DNA from: Variovorax soli NBRC 106424
GTDB taxonomy: Bacteria > Pseudomonadota > Gammaproteobacteria > Burkholderiales > Burkholderiaceae_C
Assembly: GCF_001591385.1 (NCBI RefSeq)
Contig: NZ_BCUU01000004.1
Span: forward strand, 1-64,000
Direction: 5' to 3'
Length of the DNA stretch: 64,000 bases
Both the position numbers and the translations under genes were made by a program. The notes beneath the pieces were generated by a model. That model saw only the letters and a list, made by a program, of their open reading frames with translations, did no database searches and had not been told where the DNA came from. Positions 49,250 to 57,701 of the stretch are shown here, in pieces. Within the stretch, counting starts at the first letter, position 1. Every line of letters starts with the position of its first letter.

Positions 49250-50661
49250 GTTCCGAGCAGGAAGCACGCGGCGCCCGGCTGCTGGTGGTCGATGACGACC
49301 CCGACATGCTGCGCCTGCTGTCGATGCGCCTGACCGGCGCCGGCTACCAGGTCACGGCCGTCACCTCGGCCGAATCGGCACTCACCCAGCTCGAGATCGA
49401 GCATCCGCAGCTGGTGCTCAGCGACGTGCGCCTGCCCGGGCGCGACGGCCTGCAGCTGTTCGACGAGATCCGCCAGCACCACCCCACGCTGCCGGTGATC
49501 CTGCTCACCGCGCACGGCACCATTCCCGATGCGGTCGAGGCCACGGCACGCGGCGTGTTCGGCTACCTCACCAAGCCCTACGACGCGCGCGAGCTGCTCG
49601 ACAAGATCGCCCAGGCGCTGGCGCTGGCGGCACCTGCCGCGCGCCCGGCCAAGGGCGCGGGCGACGAGAACTGGCGCTCCGACATCGTCAGCCGCAGCAA
49701 CCGCATGGCCGAACTGCTGGCCGAGGCGCGCATGGTGGCCAAGTCCGACGCCAGCGTGCTGCTGCGCGGCGACAGCGGCACCGGCAAGGAAATGCTGGCG
49801 CGCGCCATCCACAAGGCCAGCGCGCGCGCCGACAAGCCCTTCGTGGCGGTCAACTGCGGCGCCATCCCGGAGGCCCTGCTGGAGTCCGAACTGTTCGGCC
49901 ACATGAAGGGCGCCTTCACCGACGCCGTGGCCAACCACAAGGGCCTGTTCCAGCAGGCCGACGGCGGCACCCTGCTGCTGGACGAGATCGGCGACATGCC
50001 GCCCGCCCTGCAGGTCAAGCTGCTGCGGGTGCTGCAGGAGCGCGCGGTTCGGCCGCTGGGCGGCAGCCAGTCGATCCAGGTGGACGTGCGCATCATCTCC
50101 GCCACCCACCGCGACCTGGACGTGGCCATGGCGGAAGGGCAGTTCCGCGAAGACCTGTACTACCGTCTCAATGTCGTGACGCTCAACCTGCCGTCGCTGG
50201 CGGCGCGGCGCGAGGACATTCCGCTTCTGGCCAACCATTTCCTGCAGCGGCTGGCGGGCAAGTACAACAAGCGGCTTTCCGGATTCGCCCCGGAGGCATT
50301 GAAGGCCCTGGCGACCGCGCCCTGGCCCGGCAATGTGCGACAGCTCTACAACGTGGTGGAGCAGGTCTGCGCCCTGTCGACCTCGCCGCTGGTGCCGCTG
50401 GCGCTGGTGCAGCGAGCGCTGCGCGTGCCCACGGTGGAAGTGCAGACTTACGCACAGGCCAAGCAGCGCTTCGAGCGGGACTACCTGGTGGGCCTGCTCA
50501 AGCTGACCGACGGCAACGTGGCCGACGCGGCCCGCCTGGCCGACCGCAACCGCACCGAGTTCTACCGCCTGCTGCAAAAGCACGAGCTCACGCCGGGGTC
50601 CTTCAAATCCGACGGTTCGCAGGGGCCCACCGACGGCGTCGCTGACGAGCGACACAGTTAA
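49246..50661 (+). CDS. glrR: Sigma-54-dependent response regulator GlrR (QseF)
   Basis: A 471-residue NtrC-family activator. Receiver domain with phospho-acceptor Asp60 (VLSDVRLPG); AAA+ domain with Walker A GDSGTGKE near 175, LLLDEIGDMP, RIISATHRD and the Arg-finger region FREDLYYRLNV; C-terminal Fis-type helix-turn-helix ending NVADAARLADRNRTEFYRLLQKHEL. The sigma-54 contact loop at 222-227 reads GAFTDA, Asp226 replacing the usual second Gly. Directly downstream lie a TGTC-N10-GACA site and a sigma-54 promoter, so the likely local target is opgH. Confidence 0.93.
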   Translation: MSSEQEARGARLLVVDDDPDMLRLLSMRLTGAGYQVTAVTSAESALTQLEIEHPQLVLSDVRLPGRDGLQLFDEIRQHHPTLPVILLTAHGTIPDAVEATARGVFGYLTKPYDARELLDKIAQALALAAPAARPAKGAGDENWRSDIVSRSNRMAELLAEARMVAKSDASVLLRGDSGTGKEMLARAIHKASARADKPFVAVNCGAIPEALLESELFGHMKGAFTDAVANHKGLFQQADGGTLLLDEIGDMPPALQVKLLRVLQERAVRPLGGSQSIQVDVRIISATHRDLDVAMAEGQFREDLYYRLNVVTLNLPSLAARREDIPLLANHFLQRLAGKYNKRLSGFAPEALKALATAPWPGNVRQLYNVVEQVCALSTSPLVPLALVQRALRVPTVEVQTYAQAKQRFERDYLVGLLKLTDGNVADAARLADRNRTEFYRLLQKHELTPGSFKSDGSQGPTDGVADERHS

Positions 50662-50675
50662 GTCATTGATTTAAA

Positions 50676-50695
50676 AGGACAAAATTTTTGGTCCT
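50676..50695. repeat. Inverted repeat AGGAC-N10-GTCCT after glrR
   Basis: Exact 5-bp arms around an AT-rich 10-bp centre (AAAATTTTTG), 15 bp after the glrR stop. The spacing equals that of the neighbouring GlrR-type site but the half-sites differ, so it may be a hairpin or another regulator's site. Confidence 0.4.
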
Positions 50696-50703
50696 CATGG
50701 GCT

Positions 50704-50721
50704 TGTCGTGATGCGGCGACA
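50704..50721. promoter_or_regulatory. GlrR-type enhancer site TGTC-N10-GACA
   Basis: TGTC (50704-50707) and GACA (50718-50721) are separated by exactly 10 bp and the symmetry extends one base outwards and inwards (TTGTCG/CGACAA). TGTC-N10-GACA is the site described for E. coli GlrR upstream of glmY. It lies about 121 bp before the predicted start of the sigma-54 promoter, a normal enhancer distance. Confidence 0.75.
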
Positions 50722-50729
50722 AAATCATC

Positions 50730-50748
50730 GGTTTTGGGGGCCAAAACC
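50730..50748. repeat. Inverted repeat GGTTTTGG-GGG-CCAAAACC
   Basis: Eight-base exact arms with a 3-nt centre, between the GlrR-type site and the sigma-54 promoter. It could be a hairpin ending glrR transcription or a protein site; no T-run follows. Confidence 0.45.
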
Positions 50749-50815
50749 CGCCCGGGCGGCGAAGTCGCCATTCAAAATCGGCCCAAGCCTTTGATTTGAA
50801 AGAGTTTTTTCGCGC

Positions 50816-50830
50816 TGGCACGGGGATTGC
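50816..50830 (+). promoter_or_regulatory. Sigma-54 promoter (-24/-12) of opgH
   Basis: TGGCACGGGGATTGC matches the TGGCAC-N5-TTGC consensus at every fixed position, with the GG and GC doublets 10 bp apart. Transcription should begin near 50842, giving opgH a leader of about 217 nt. Confidence 0.85.
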
Positions 50831-50842
50831 CCTATAGCCCGC

Positions 50843-51046
50843 ATGAATTCTCTTTCCAGCCCATCTTTCGCCACGCGCTCGCCCCAGCTCGGCCAGCGCC
50901 ACAAGCACGTTTCGCCCTCGCGGCCACGCGCGGCGACCCAACTGTCCGGCTCCCTCGAAGCTGGCCACGGGATGGCGCCCGACAGCGTCTTCAAGCGCTT
51001 TCCCGCAATCGGCGACACCCCCGTGCGCGACAAACAGGCCTTCTGA
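50843..51046 (+). other. Leader of opgH with an uncertain 67-codon ORF
   Basis: An ATG at 50843 opens 67 codons (MNSLSSPSFATRS...) ending 12 bp before the opgH start. The predicted sigma-54 transcript begins at about 50842, so this ATG would be at the very 5' end with no ribosome site; translation would have to be leaderless. The composition is Ser/Arg/Pro-rich with no recognised domain. It is safer to regard the stretch as a long untranslated leader that might carry regulatory structure. Confidence 0.3.
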
Positions 51047-51058
51047 GGATCCGCCCCC

Positions 51059-53077
51059 ATGAAGCCCAATGAATTTTCCCAGCTGCGCGTGCTGGGCGAA
51101 AGCGACTTTGTTGCTTCCCGCCCCGCGCTGCGCGAAGAACGCCATCCCAACTCGGTGACGGCGCCCCCCATCAACCGCGGCTCGATGACGCCCCGCCCCT
51201 GGCGCGGCTTCTGGAACAGCATCGGCACCGGCCTGCTGGTGCGCCTCGGTGCCGGCGGCGGACGCAAGGCCGCTGCCGCCACGGCGCCGCAAGCAGCCAA
51301 GCAACCCTGGCAACGCGCCGCCGCGACCCGCCGCAACATCTTCATGCTGCTGGCCGTGCTGAGCACGGTGCTGGCCGCCACGCTGTTCGCCAGCATCCAG
51401 CCGACCTACGACAACGCCCTGCTGGAATACGGCCAGATCGCGCTGTACGCCATCCTGTCGGGCTGGGTCGTCACCGGCTTCGTCACGGCGCTGATGGGCT
51501 TCTACGTCTCGGTGCGGGGCGACAAGCATTCGCTGTCGGCCAAGCAGGTGGCCAACCACCCGATGAACCCCGAGGCACGCACGGCGATCATCATGCCGAT
51601 TTGCAACGAGGACGTGGCCACGGTGTTTGCCGGCCTGCGCGCCACCTGCGAATCGGTGGCCGCCACCGGCCACGCGAAGCAGTTCGACGTGTTCGTGCTC
51701 TCCGACAGCTACCAGAGCGGCGTGGCCGACGCCGAGCGCGCCGCCTGGGCCGACCTGCGCGCCGCGCTGGCCGAGAACCCGAACCAGCCGCAGGTCGAGG
51801 TCTACTACCGCCTGCGCACCCGCCGCACGCACCGCAAGGCCGGCAACGTGGCCGACTTCTGCCGCCGCTGGGGCAAGGACTACCGCTACATGGTCGTGCT
51901 CGACGCCGACTCGGTGATGAGCGGCGACTGCCTGACCTCCATGGTCAAGCTGATGGAAGCCAACCCCACCGCCGGCATCATCCAGACCGCCACGCAGGCC
52001 ATCGGCCACGTGACGCTGCACGCCCGCGCACAGCAGTTCGCTTCCCGTGTGACGGGGCGCCTGTTCACGCTGGGCATGCAGTTCTGGCAGCTGGGCGAAT
52101 CGCACTACTGGGGCCACAACGCGATCATCCGCGTCGAGCCCTTCATGCAGCACTGCGCGCTGGCCCCCATCAAGGGCAAGGGCGGCATGTCCGGCGGCAT
52201 CATGAGCCACGACTTCGTCGAGGCCGCGCTGATGCGCCGCGCCGGCTACCACGTGTGGCTGGTGGCGGACCTGGTGGGCAGCTACGAGCAGCAGCCGCCA
52301 GACCTGCTGGCCGAGCTGCAGCGCGACCGCCGCTGGTGCCAGGGCAACCTGCAGAACGCCCGCCTGATGGCCGAGCCCGGCATCCACCCGGTGCACCGCG
52401 CGATGTTCGTGACCGGCACCATGGCCTATGTCTCGGCGCCGCTGTGGCTGGCCTTCCTGACGCTGGGCACCACCCTGTGGCTGGCCGGCTCGAACCTGAT
52501 CGGCGACTGGCATGTGCTGCCCATGGAACTGGCCGCCCTCTGGGCCTGGACCCTGTGCCTGCTGTTCCTGCCCCGCATCCTGGGCGTGGCCGCCATCCTG
52601 ATGCGCGGCGAACAGCGCCAGTACGGCGGCTTCTGGGGCCTGGTGAAGAGCTCGCTCATGGAAAGCGCCATGGCCATCGTGCAGGCACCCGTTCGCATGC
52701 TGGCTCACTCGCTGTTCGTGGTGGTGGCCATCACCGGCATCAAGCTGGAATGGAAGTCGCCGCCGCGGGAAGCAGCTGCCGTGGGCTGGAAGGACGCCAC
52801 CCGCGCCCTGGCGCCCATGAGCCTGGTGGTGGGCGCTTTCGCCCTGGGCATCGCCCTGATCGACGCCAGCGCCCTGATGTGGCTGATGCCCGTGGGCCTG
52901 CCGCTGCTGCTGGCCATTCCGCTGACGGTGATGACCAGCCAGCTGAACCTGGGCGCCAGCCTGCGCGACCGCGGCTTCCTGCTGATCCCGGAAGAGTCGC
53001 GCTCGCCCGCCGTGCTGCGCCGCGCCTGGATGCATGCGCTGCGCCTGTCGCGCCCGGCGGCGCTGGCCACCGCCTGA
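51059..53077 (+). CDS. opgH: Glucans biosynthesis glucosyltransferase H
   Basis: A 672-residue inner-membrane GT2 enzyme that makes the beta-1,2-glucan backbone of osmoregulated periplasmic glucans from UDP-glucose. Helices at about 97-118 and 135-157; the catalytic domain has TAIIMPICNEDV, FVLSDSYQ, VVLDADSVMSGD (DxD), QLGESHYWGHNAIIR, SHDFVEAALMRRAG and RDRRWCQGN (QxxRW-like); several C-terminal helices follow. E. coli OpgH is 847 residues, so this is the shorter form. No opgG is next to it, unlike enterics. AGGA lies upstream of ATG 51059. Driven by the sigma-54 promoter at 50816; a terminator follows. Confidence 0.93.
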   Translation: MKPNEFSQLRVLGESDFVASRPALREERHPNSVTAPPINRGSMTPRPWRGFWNSIGTGLLVRLGAGGGRKAAAATAPQAAKQPWQRAAATRRNIFMLLAVLSTVLAATLFASIQPTYDNALLEYGQIALYAILSGWVVTGFVTALMGFYVSVRGDKHSLSAKQVANHPMNPEARTAIIMPICNEDVATVFAGLRATCESVAATGHAKQFDVFVLSDSYQSGVADAERAAWADLRAALAENPNQPQVEVYYRLRTRRTHRKAGNVADFCRRWGKDYRYMVVLDADSVMSGDCLTSMVKLMEANPTAGIIQTATQAIGHVTLHARAQQFASRVTGRLFTLGMQFWQLGESHYWGHNAIIRVEPFMQHCALAPIKGKGGMSGGIMSHDFVEAALMRRAGYHVWLVADLVGSYEQQPPDLLAELQRDRRWCQGNLQNARLMAEPGIHPVHRAMFVTGTMAYVSAPLWLAFLTLGTTLWLAGSNLIGDWHVLPMELAALWAWTLCLLFLPRILGVAAILMRGEQRQYGGFWGLVKSSLMESAMAIVQAPVRMLAHSLFVVVAITGIKLEWKSPPREAAAVGWKDATRALAPMSLVVGAFALGIALIDASALMWLMPVGLPLLLAIPLTVMTSQLNLGASLRDRGFLLIPEESRSPAVLRRAWMHALRLSRPAALATA

Positions 53078-53096
53078 AGGCCCTGAGCTCCAATTG

Positions 53097-53123
53097 AAAA
53101 GGCCCGCTGTTGCGGGCCTTTTT
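53097..53123 (+). terminator. Rho-independent terminator of opgH
   Basis: GGCCCGC - TGTT - GCGGGCC stem-loop with an AAAA run before and TTTTT after it, 20 bp after the opgH stop. Confidence 0.88.
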
Positions 53124-53188
53124 CTTGGATCTGTATCTGCCGGCGCCCGTCCGGCCCCTGTATGTTCGAGTGACTTTGCAGGTTGCCC

Positions 53189-53827
53189 ATGATCTCCACC
53201 TCGCACTTCATCCTCTTCTTCGGCGCCGCACTGCTGATGGCCCTCACCCCGGGGCCGAACATGATCTACCTGATCTCCCGCTCGCTGTGCCAGGGGCGCG
53301 CGGCCGGCGTGATGTCGTGGTTCGGCGTGGTGCTGGGCTTCACGGTGCACATGTGCTCGGCCGCGCTGGGCCTCACGGCCCTGTTCATGGCGGTGCCGCT
53401 GGGCTACGAGGTGCTGAAGATCGCCGGTGCGCTCTACCTGCTGTGGCTCGCGTGGCAGGCGCTGCGCCCCGGCGCCCGCTCGCCCTTCGAGGCGCGTGAC
53501 CTCGCGCCGCAGTCGCCGCGCAAGCTCTTCACCATGGGGCTGCTCACCAGCATCCTGAATCCCAAGGTGGCGATCTTCTACCTGTCGGTGCTGCCGCAGT
53601 TCATCACGCCCGAGTCGGGCTCGGTGCTGGGCCAGAGCCTGCTGCTGGGCGGCACGCAGATCGCCATCGGCGCCACCGTGAACCTGCTGGTCACGCTGTG
53701 CGCCGCCGGCATCGCCCAATGGTTTGCCGGCAACCGGTTCTGGATGAAGCTGCAGAACCAGGTGATGGGCATGGTGCTGGGCGCGCTGGCCGTGCGGCTG
53801 CTGTTCCAGCAGCGCACCCCCGCCTGA
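53189..53827 (+). CDS. LysE/RhtB family amino-acid exporter
   Basis: A 212-residue membrane protein with about six helices. The N-terminal motif ALLMALTPGPNMIYLISRSL and GALYLLWLAWQALRPG, plus GLLTSILNPKVAIFYLSVLPQF, are the LysE/RhtB hallmarks. ATG 53189 is preferred to TTG 53183; AGG is 7 nt upstream. It probably exports an amino acid or homoserine-lactone-like compound; the substrate is unknown. Convergent with the AlkD-like gene. Confidence 0.9.
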   Translation: MISTSHFILFFGAALLMALTPGPNMIYLISRSLCQGRAAGVMSWFGVVLGFTVHMCSAALGLTALFMAVPLGYEVLKIAGALYLLWLAWQALRPGARSPFEARDLAPQSPRKLFTMGLLTSILNPKVAIFYLSVLPQFITPESGSVLGQSLLLGGTQIAIGATVNLLVTLCAAGIAQWFAGNRFWMKLQNQVMGMVLGALAVRLLFQQRTPA

Positions 53828-53840
53828 GCGGCTTTTTCTC

Positions 53841-54680
53841 TCAGGCGCCGGATTTGCGCAGCGTGCGCCGCGCCCGCTGGACGATGTAGCGGGTGCTGGG
53901 CACGTCGCTCTCGCGCAGCCAGCGCTCGCAGGTTTCATCGACCCACGGCCCCTGCGACTTGCTCGCATCGTTGAGCCAGTTGGCCACCGAGTTCTGCACG
54001 TAGCGGCTCGGGTCGGCGCGCAGCGCCTCCAGCAGCGGCTGCGCGCGCCACGGCTCGCGCTTGAAGGCCTCGATCTGCGCGCACCACACGCCGCGCGGAC
54101 GCGTGAGCTCGCTGGCAAAGCGGCGGATGTTCGGGTCGGCGTCCAGTGCCCAGGGCTGCAGCAAGGCCACGGCTTCATCGGGCGCCGCGCCCACCGCATC
54201 GCGCACCGCCATCCACGCGAATTCGCGCACGCCGAAATGCGGGTCAGCGGCAAAGCGCCGCACCGCTTCGAGTTGCCGCGCGAGCGGCAGGCCCGACAGC
54301 ATCACCCATTGCGTGGCCCAGCAGCGCGCCACGTCGCTGGCATGCGTGGCCAGCCGGTGCGCCACCGCGTCGCGCTCGGCATGCAGCGCCGCGAGGTCGT
54401 AGAGCGCGCGGGCCACATGGCCGTGGCGCTGCATCGGCTTGAAGGCGCCCAGCATGGCCAGGGTATCGAGCAGGCGCTCGGCCTGCGGGTCCAGGCCGAT
54501 GTGATGGGCCACCTGCGTGGCCAGCCGTGCCACGTCCAGCGCGAGGAATTCGTTGAGGTTGACGGTCTCGATCAAACCCAGGCTCAAGCCTTCCAGCACT
54601 TCGGGCGCGATGAGCGCGATGCGGAAGGCGCCCTTGCGCGACTTCAGGTGTTCGAGATGGCCTGCTGCTGCTGCGGGCAT
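53841..54680 (-). CDS. DNA alkylation repair protein (AlkD-like HEAT repeats)
   Basis: A 279-residue all-helical protein with HEAT-like repeats: CWATQWVMLSGLPLARQLEAVRRFAADPHFGVREFAWMAVRDAV (split) and RYVQNSVANWLNDASK, ending RYIVQRARRTLRKSGA. This layout fits the AlkD/AlkC-type alkylpurine glycosylase superfamily, most like the AlkC-related branch of DNA alkylation repair proteins. It would remove bulky or cationic alkyl bases. The gene sits 13 bp downstream of the SCO gene. Confidence 0.78.
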   Translation of the reverse strand: MPAAAAGHLEHLKSRKGAFRIALIAPEVLEGLSLGLIETVNLNEFLALDVARLATQVAHHIGLDPQAERLLDTLAMLGAFKPMQRHGHVARALYDLAALHAERDAVAHRLATHASDVARCWATQWVMLSGLPLARQLEAVRRFAADPHFGVREFAWMAVRDAVGAAPDEAVALLQPWALDADPNIRRFASELTRPRGVWCAQIEAFKREPWRAQPLLEALRADPSRYVQNSVANWLNDASKSQGPWVDETCERWLRESDVPSTRYIVQRARRTLRKSGA

Positions 54681-54693
54681 GCTCCGGCCAGCC

Positions 54694-55290
54694 TCAGCCT
54701 TGCAGCAGCGTCTTCACGTCTTCCACCATGGGCGGCACGCCCGAGCCGTACCGCGCATACAGGCGCAGGCGCCCTTGCGGGTCGTACACGTAGCTGGCGG
54801 CCGAGTGGTCCATCGAATAGCTGGTGGGCGTCTTGCCTTCCACCTTCTTGTAGTAGACCTTGAAGTCCTTGGCCACCGCAGCCAGCTGCTCGGGCGAGGG
54901 AATGAGCGCGACGAAGCTGGGATCGAAGGCGCCCATGTAGGCCTTCATGACCTCGGGCGTGTCGCGCTCGGGGTCGACGGTGATGAAGACCACCTGCAGC
55001 TTGTCGCCGTCGGCGCCCAGCTGCTGCTTGACCTGCGCCATCTCGGTCATGGTGGTGGGGCACACGTCGGGGCACTGCGCGTAGCCGAAGAACAGCACCA
55101 CCACCTTGCCCTTGAAGTCGGCCAGCGTGCGAGTGGCGCCGTTGGCGTCTTTCAGCGAGAAGTCCTTGGCGTAGTCGGCGCCGGTGATGTCCACCGCCTT
55201 GAAGCTCTGCTTGGCCTGCATGCAGCCGGCCAGGCCGAGCGTGGAGCCTGCGGCCAGGAGCTTGAGCACGTCGCGCTTGTTCATCGTCAT
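54694..55290 (-). CDS. SCO1/SenC family copper chaperone for cytochrome oxidase
   Basis: A 198-residue lipoprotein (lipobox LAGC in STLGLAGCMQA) with a thioredoxin fold: copper ligands CPDVCP in GYAQCPDVCPTTMTEM and the distal His in YSMDHSAASYVYDPQG. SCO proteins deliver Cu to the CuA site of subunit II. ATG 55290 (MTMNKRD) is the chosen start. Last gene of the oxidase assembly block on this strand, after ctaB and a repeat-containing spacer of 229 bp. Confidence 0.92.
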   Translation of the reverse strand: MTMNKRDVLKLLAAGSTLGLAGCMQAKQSFKAVDITGADYAKDFSLKDANGATRTLADFKGKVVVLFFGYAQCPDVCPTTMTEMAQVKQQLGADGDKLQVVFITVDPERDTPEVMKAYMGAFDPSFVALIPSPEQLAAVAKDFKVYYKKVEGKTPTSYSMDHSAASYVYDPQGRLRLYARYGSGVPPMVEDVKTLLQG

Positions 55291-55450
55291 CTTGGTCTCG
55301 GTCCTTCCCCGTTGCGTCGGTGGCATTGGTTGCGTTGGTTACCCGTTATCCATGGCGCAGCGCGCCCCCGCGACGCATGAAACGAGCGTCCAGCCGGCGA
55401 GCGCAGCGAAGCCTCCAGGGCACCCGCGGAACTGGCTTGGCCAGGCCGCT

Positions 55451-55513
55451 GGGTGCGCCCCCCTCCCGCCGAAGGCGAGAGAGGGGGGAGCGGCGAAGCC
55501 GCATGGGGGGTGC
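55451..55513. repeat. Nested GC-rich hairpin element between ctaB and SCO gene
   Basis: CCCCCCTC (55458-55465) pairs with GAGGGGGG (55481-55488), with CGCC-GAA-GGCG nested inside, and a GCGCCCCCC/GGGGGGTGC outer match. On the minus strand it reads like the CCCCATGCGGCTTCGCCGC-type element I associate with intergenic regions of Comamonadaceae. No second copy is in this window, so its repeat status is from memory. Confidence 0.5.
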
Positions 55514-55519
55514 TTCATT

Positions 55520-56428
55520 TCAATACTTGATGTAGTGGTCCACCAGCAGCGCCGCGAAGAGCACGCTCAGGTGGATCAGCGAAAAGCGGAAGGTCTTGCG
55601 CGCCAGCTGGTCCGAATAGTGTCGCCACAGCTTGAAGGCATAGCCCGTGAAGCCCACGCTCACCGCGATCGCGACCACCAGGTACAGCCAGCCGCTCATG
55701 CCGTAGATGAAGGGCATGAGGCAGGCGGCAAAGAGGATGAAGGTGTAGAGCAGCACCTGCAGCCGCGTGAACTCGTTGCCGTGCGTGACCGGCAGCATCG
55801 GCAGGCCCGCCTTGCGGTAGTCCTCCACGCGGTAGAGCGCCAGCGCCCAGAAGTGCGGCGGCGTCCACAGGAAGATGATCAGGAACAGGATGAGCGCCTC
55901 CGGCCCCACCTCGCCGCGCATGGCCGCCCAGCCCAGCACCGGCGGCATGGCGCCCGATGCGCCGCCGATCACGATGTTCTGCGGCGTGAGCGGCTTGAGC
56001 ACCACGGTGTAGATCACCGCATAGCCGACGAAGGTGGCGAAGGTGAGCCACATGGTCAGCGGGTTCACCGAGAACCACAGCAGCGCCGACCCCAGCGCGC
56101 ACAGCGCGATGGAGAAGGCCAGCGCCTGCCAGTCGCTCAGTTCGCCGCGCGCCGTGGGTCGCCAGGCCGTGCGCTTCATCTTGGCGTCGATGCCCTTCTC
56201 GACCAGGCAGTTGAATGCGGCCGCGGCCGCGGCCACCAGCCAGATACCGATGCAGGCCAAGGCGCCTTGCACCACGTCGGGCCACGACGGCACGCCGGGC
56301 ACAGCCAGCACCATGCCGATGAGGGCGCAGAAGACGATCAGCTGCACCACGCGCGGCTTGGTCAGGGCGTAGTACTGGCGCAGCACGCTCGTGGCGTGGC
56401 TCTGCTGCGCGGAAATGGGCGTGCTCAC
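55520..56428 (-). CDS. ctaB: Protoheme IX farnesyltransferase (heme O synthase)
   Basis: A 302-residue UbiA-type membrane prenyltransferase. Asp-rich motif region [19 protein letters not shown], the second motif [17 protein letters not shown] and [26 protein letters not shown] are diagnostic. GTG 56428 has GGAG 9 nt upstream and gives the normal length; ATG 56473 would add 15 poor residues. It farnesylates heme B to heme O, which CtaA then oxidises. 67 bp after ctaA. Confidence 0.94.
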   Translation of the reverse strand: MSTPISAQQSHATSVLRQYYALTKPRVVQLIVFCALIGMVLAVPGVPSWPDVVQGALACIGIWLVAAAAAAFNCLVEKGIDAKMKRTAWRPTARGELSDWQALAFSIALCALGSALLWFSVNPLTMWLTFATFVGYAVIYTVVLKPLTPQNIVIGGASGAMPPVLGWAAMRGEVGPEALILFLIIFLWTPPHFWALALYRVEDYRKAGLPMLPVTHGNEFTRLQVLLYTFILFAACLMPFIYGMSGWLYLVVAIAVSVGFTGYAFKLWRHYSDQLARKTFRFSLIHLSVLFAALLVDHYIKY

Positions 56429-56495
56429 TTGAAAACTCTCCGTGCTGCGCGCTGCTGCTGCGCGTGCGAGCACTTTCGGAACGGACGGGCGGTGC

Positions 56496-57701
56496 TCATG
56501 GTTCGACCACCTTGCCGGCGGCCAGGCCGGCTGCGCGGCGGGCCGGCACGGTGGCCTGGGCGCGGCGGCTTTCGCACAGCGTCCACGTCAGCACCACCGC
56601 CAGCGCCGCCGCGCCGCCGGTGTGCAGCAGCGCCGCCACCAGCGGCCAGCCCAGCAGCACATTGCCGAGGCCGGTGGCCAGCTGCAGGAGCGCCAGGCCG
56701 ATCAGCCAGTGCGCCTGCGCCCGCAGGGCCGGCGCCTGGCGCAGCAGCTGCCAGGCCAGCAGGCCGATGAGCGCGAACACGGCGTAGGCCATCAGGCGGT
56801 GGACATAGTGGATGGCGGTGAGCGCGGCGAACTCGATGGGCGCGCCGTGGCTGGCCGTGCCCAGCTCGCGCCAGATCTCGAAGCCCTGCGAGAAGTTCAT
56901 CGGCGGCCACCAGCTGTCCTGGCAGGTGGGGAACTGGGTGCAGGCCAGCACCGCATAGTTGGTGCTGACCCAGCCGCCCAGTGCAATCTGCAGGGCCAGC
57001 GCGCCGGCCGTGAACCACAGCAGCGCACGCAGGCCGGGTGCCAGCGGCACCGGCATGCGCGATTGCGCCGCCTGACCATAGCGCACCGCCTGGATGCACA
57101 GCAGGGCCAGCAACACCATCGCCCCCAGCAGGTGCAGGGTGACGATGGCCGGGTACAGCCGCCAGGTGACGGTGAGCGCACCGAAGGCGCCTTGCAGGCA
57201 CACCCACACCAGGGTGGCCGCCGGCCACCATGCCGACAGGGCCCTCGCGTGGTTGCCCCGCGGCGCCATGCGCTCGCGCCGCCGCACCACCCAGGTGGCG
57301 GCGGCCAGCACCAGGATCAGGAAGCCGACGCTGGTCGCCAGGTAGCGATGAACCATCTCCACCCAGGCCTTGCCGTGCGTGACGGGGCCGGTGGGCTGCG
57401 CCGCCTGGGCCATGGCGATCTCGTGGCGGGCGCCGACCGGGCTGGCGTTGCCGTAGCAGCCCGGCCAGTCGGGGCAGCCCAGGCCTGAATCGGACAGGCG
57501 GGTGAAGGCGCCGAACAGGGTCAGGTCGAAGGTGAGGAACAGGGTCAGCACGGTCAGCGCCTGCAGGCGCCGGCCAGCGCCCTCGCCCACATGGCGGCGC
57601 CAGACCCAGAACAGCGGCCCGAGCGCCAGCAGCACGCCCATGCCCAGCAGCCAGGCCACCGGTGCGAGGTCGTAGAGCGGCTGTGCGTCCATGGTGTTCA
57701 T
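56496..57701 (-). CDS. ctaA: Heme A synthase (COX15/CtaA)
   Basis: A 401-residue membrane protein with about eight helices in two four-helix bundles. Heme-ligand and Cys features: [66 protein letters not shown] and [13 protein letters not shown]. It oxidises heme O to heme A for the aa3 oxidase. Start ATG 57701 overlaps the stop of the SCO-like gene by 4 bp. Confidence 0.93.
   Translation of the reverse strand: MNTMDAQPLYDLAPVAWLLGMGVLLALGPLFWVWRRHVGEGAGRRLQALTVLTLFLTFDLTLFGAFTRLSDSGLGCPDWPGCYGNASPVGARHEIAMAQAAQPTGPVTHGKAWVEMVHRYLATSVGFLILVLAAATWVVRRRERMAPRGNHARALSAWWPAATLVWVCLQGAFGALTVTWRLYPAIVTLHLLGAMVLLALLCIQAVRYGQAAQSRMPVPLAPGLRALLWFTAGALALQIALGGWVSTNYAVLACTQFPTCQDSWWPPMNFSQGFEIWRELGTASHGAPIEFAALTAIHYVHRLMAYAVFALIGLLAWQLLRQAPALRAQAHWLIGLALLQLATGLGNVLLGWPLVAALLHTGGAAALAVVLTWTLCESRRAQATVPARRAAGLAAGKVVEP

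Noticed and set aside
50663..54253. 1196-codon minus-strand frame across opgH and the LysE gene
   Set aside because: It contradicts the opgH and LysE proteins, the sigma-54 promoter and the opgH terminator, and has no domain.
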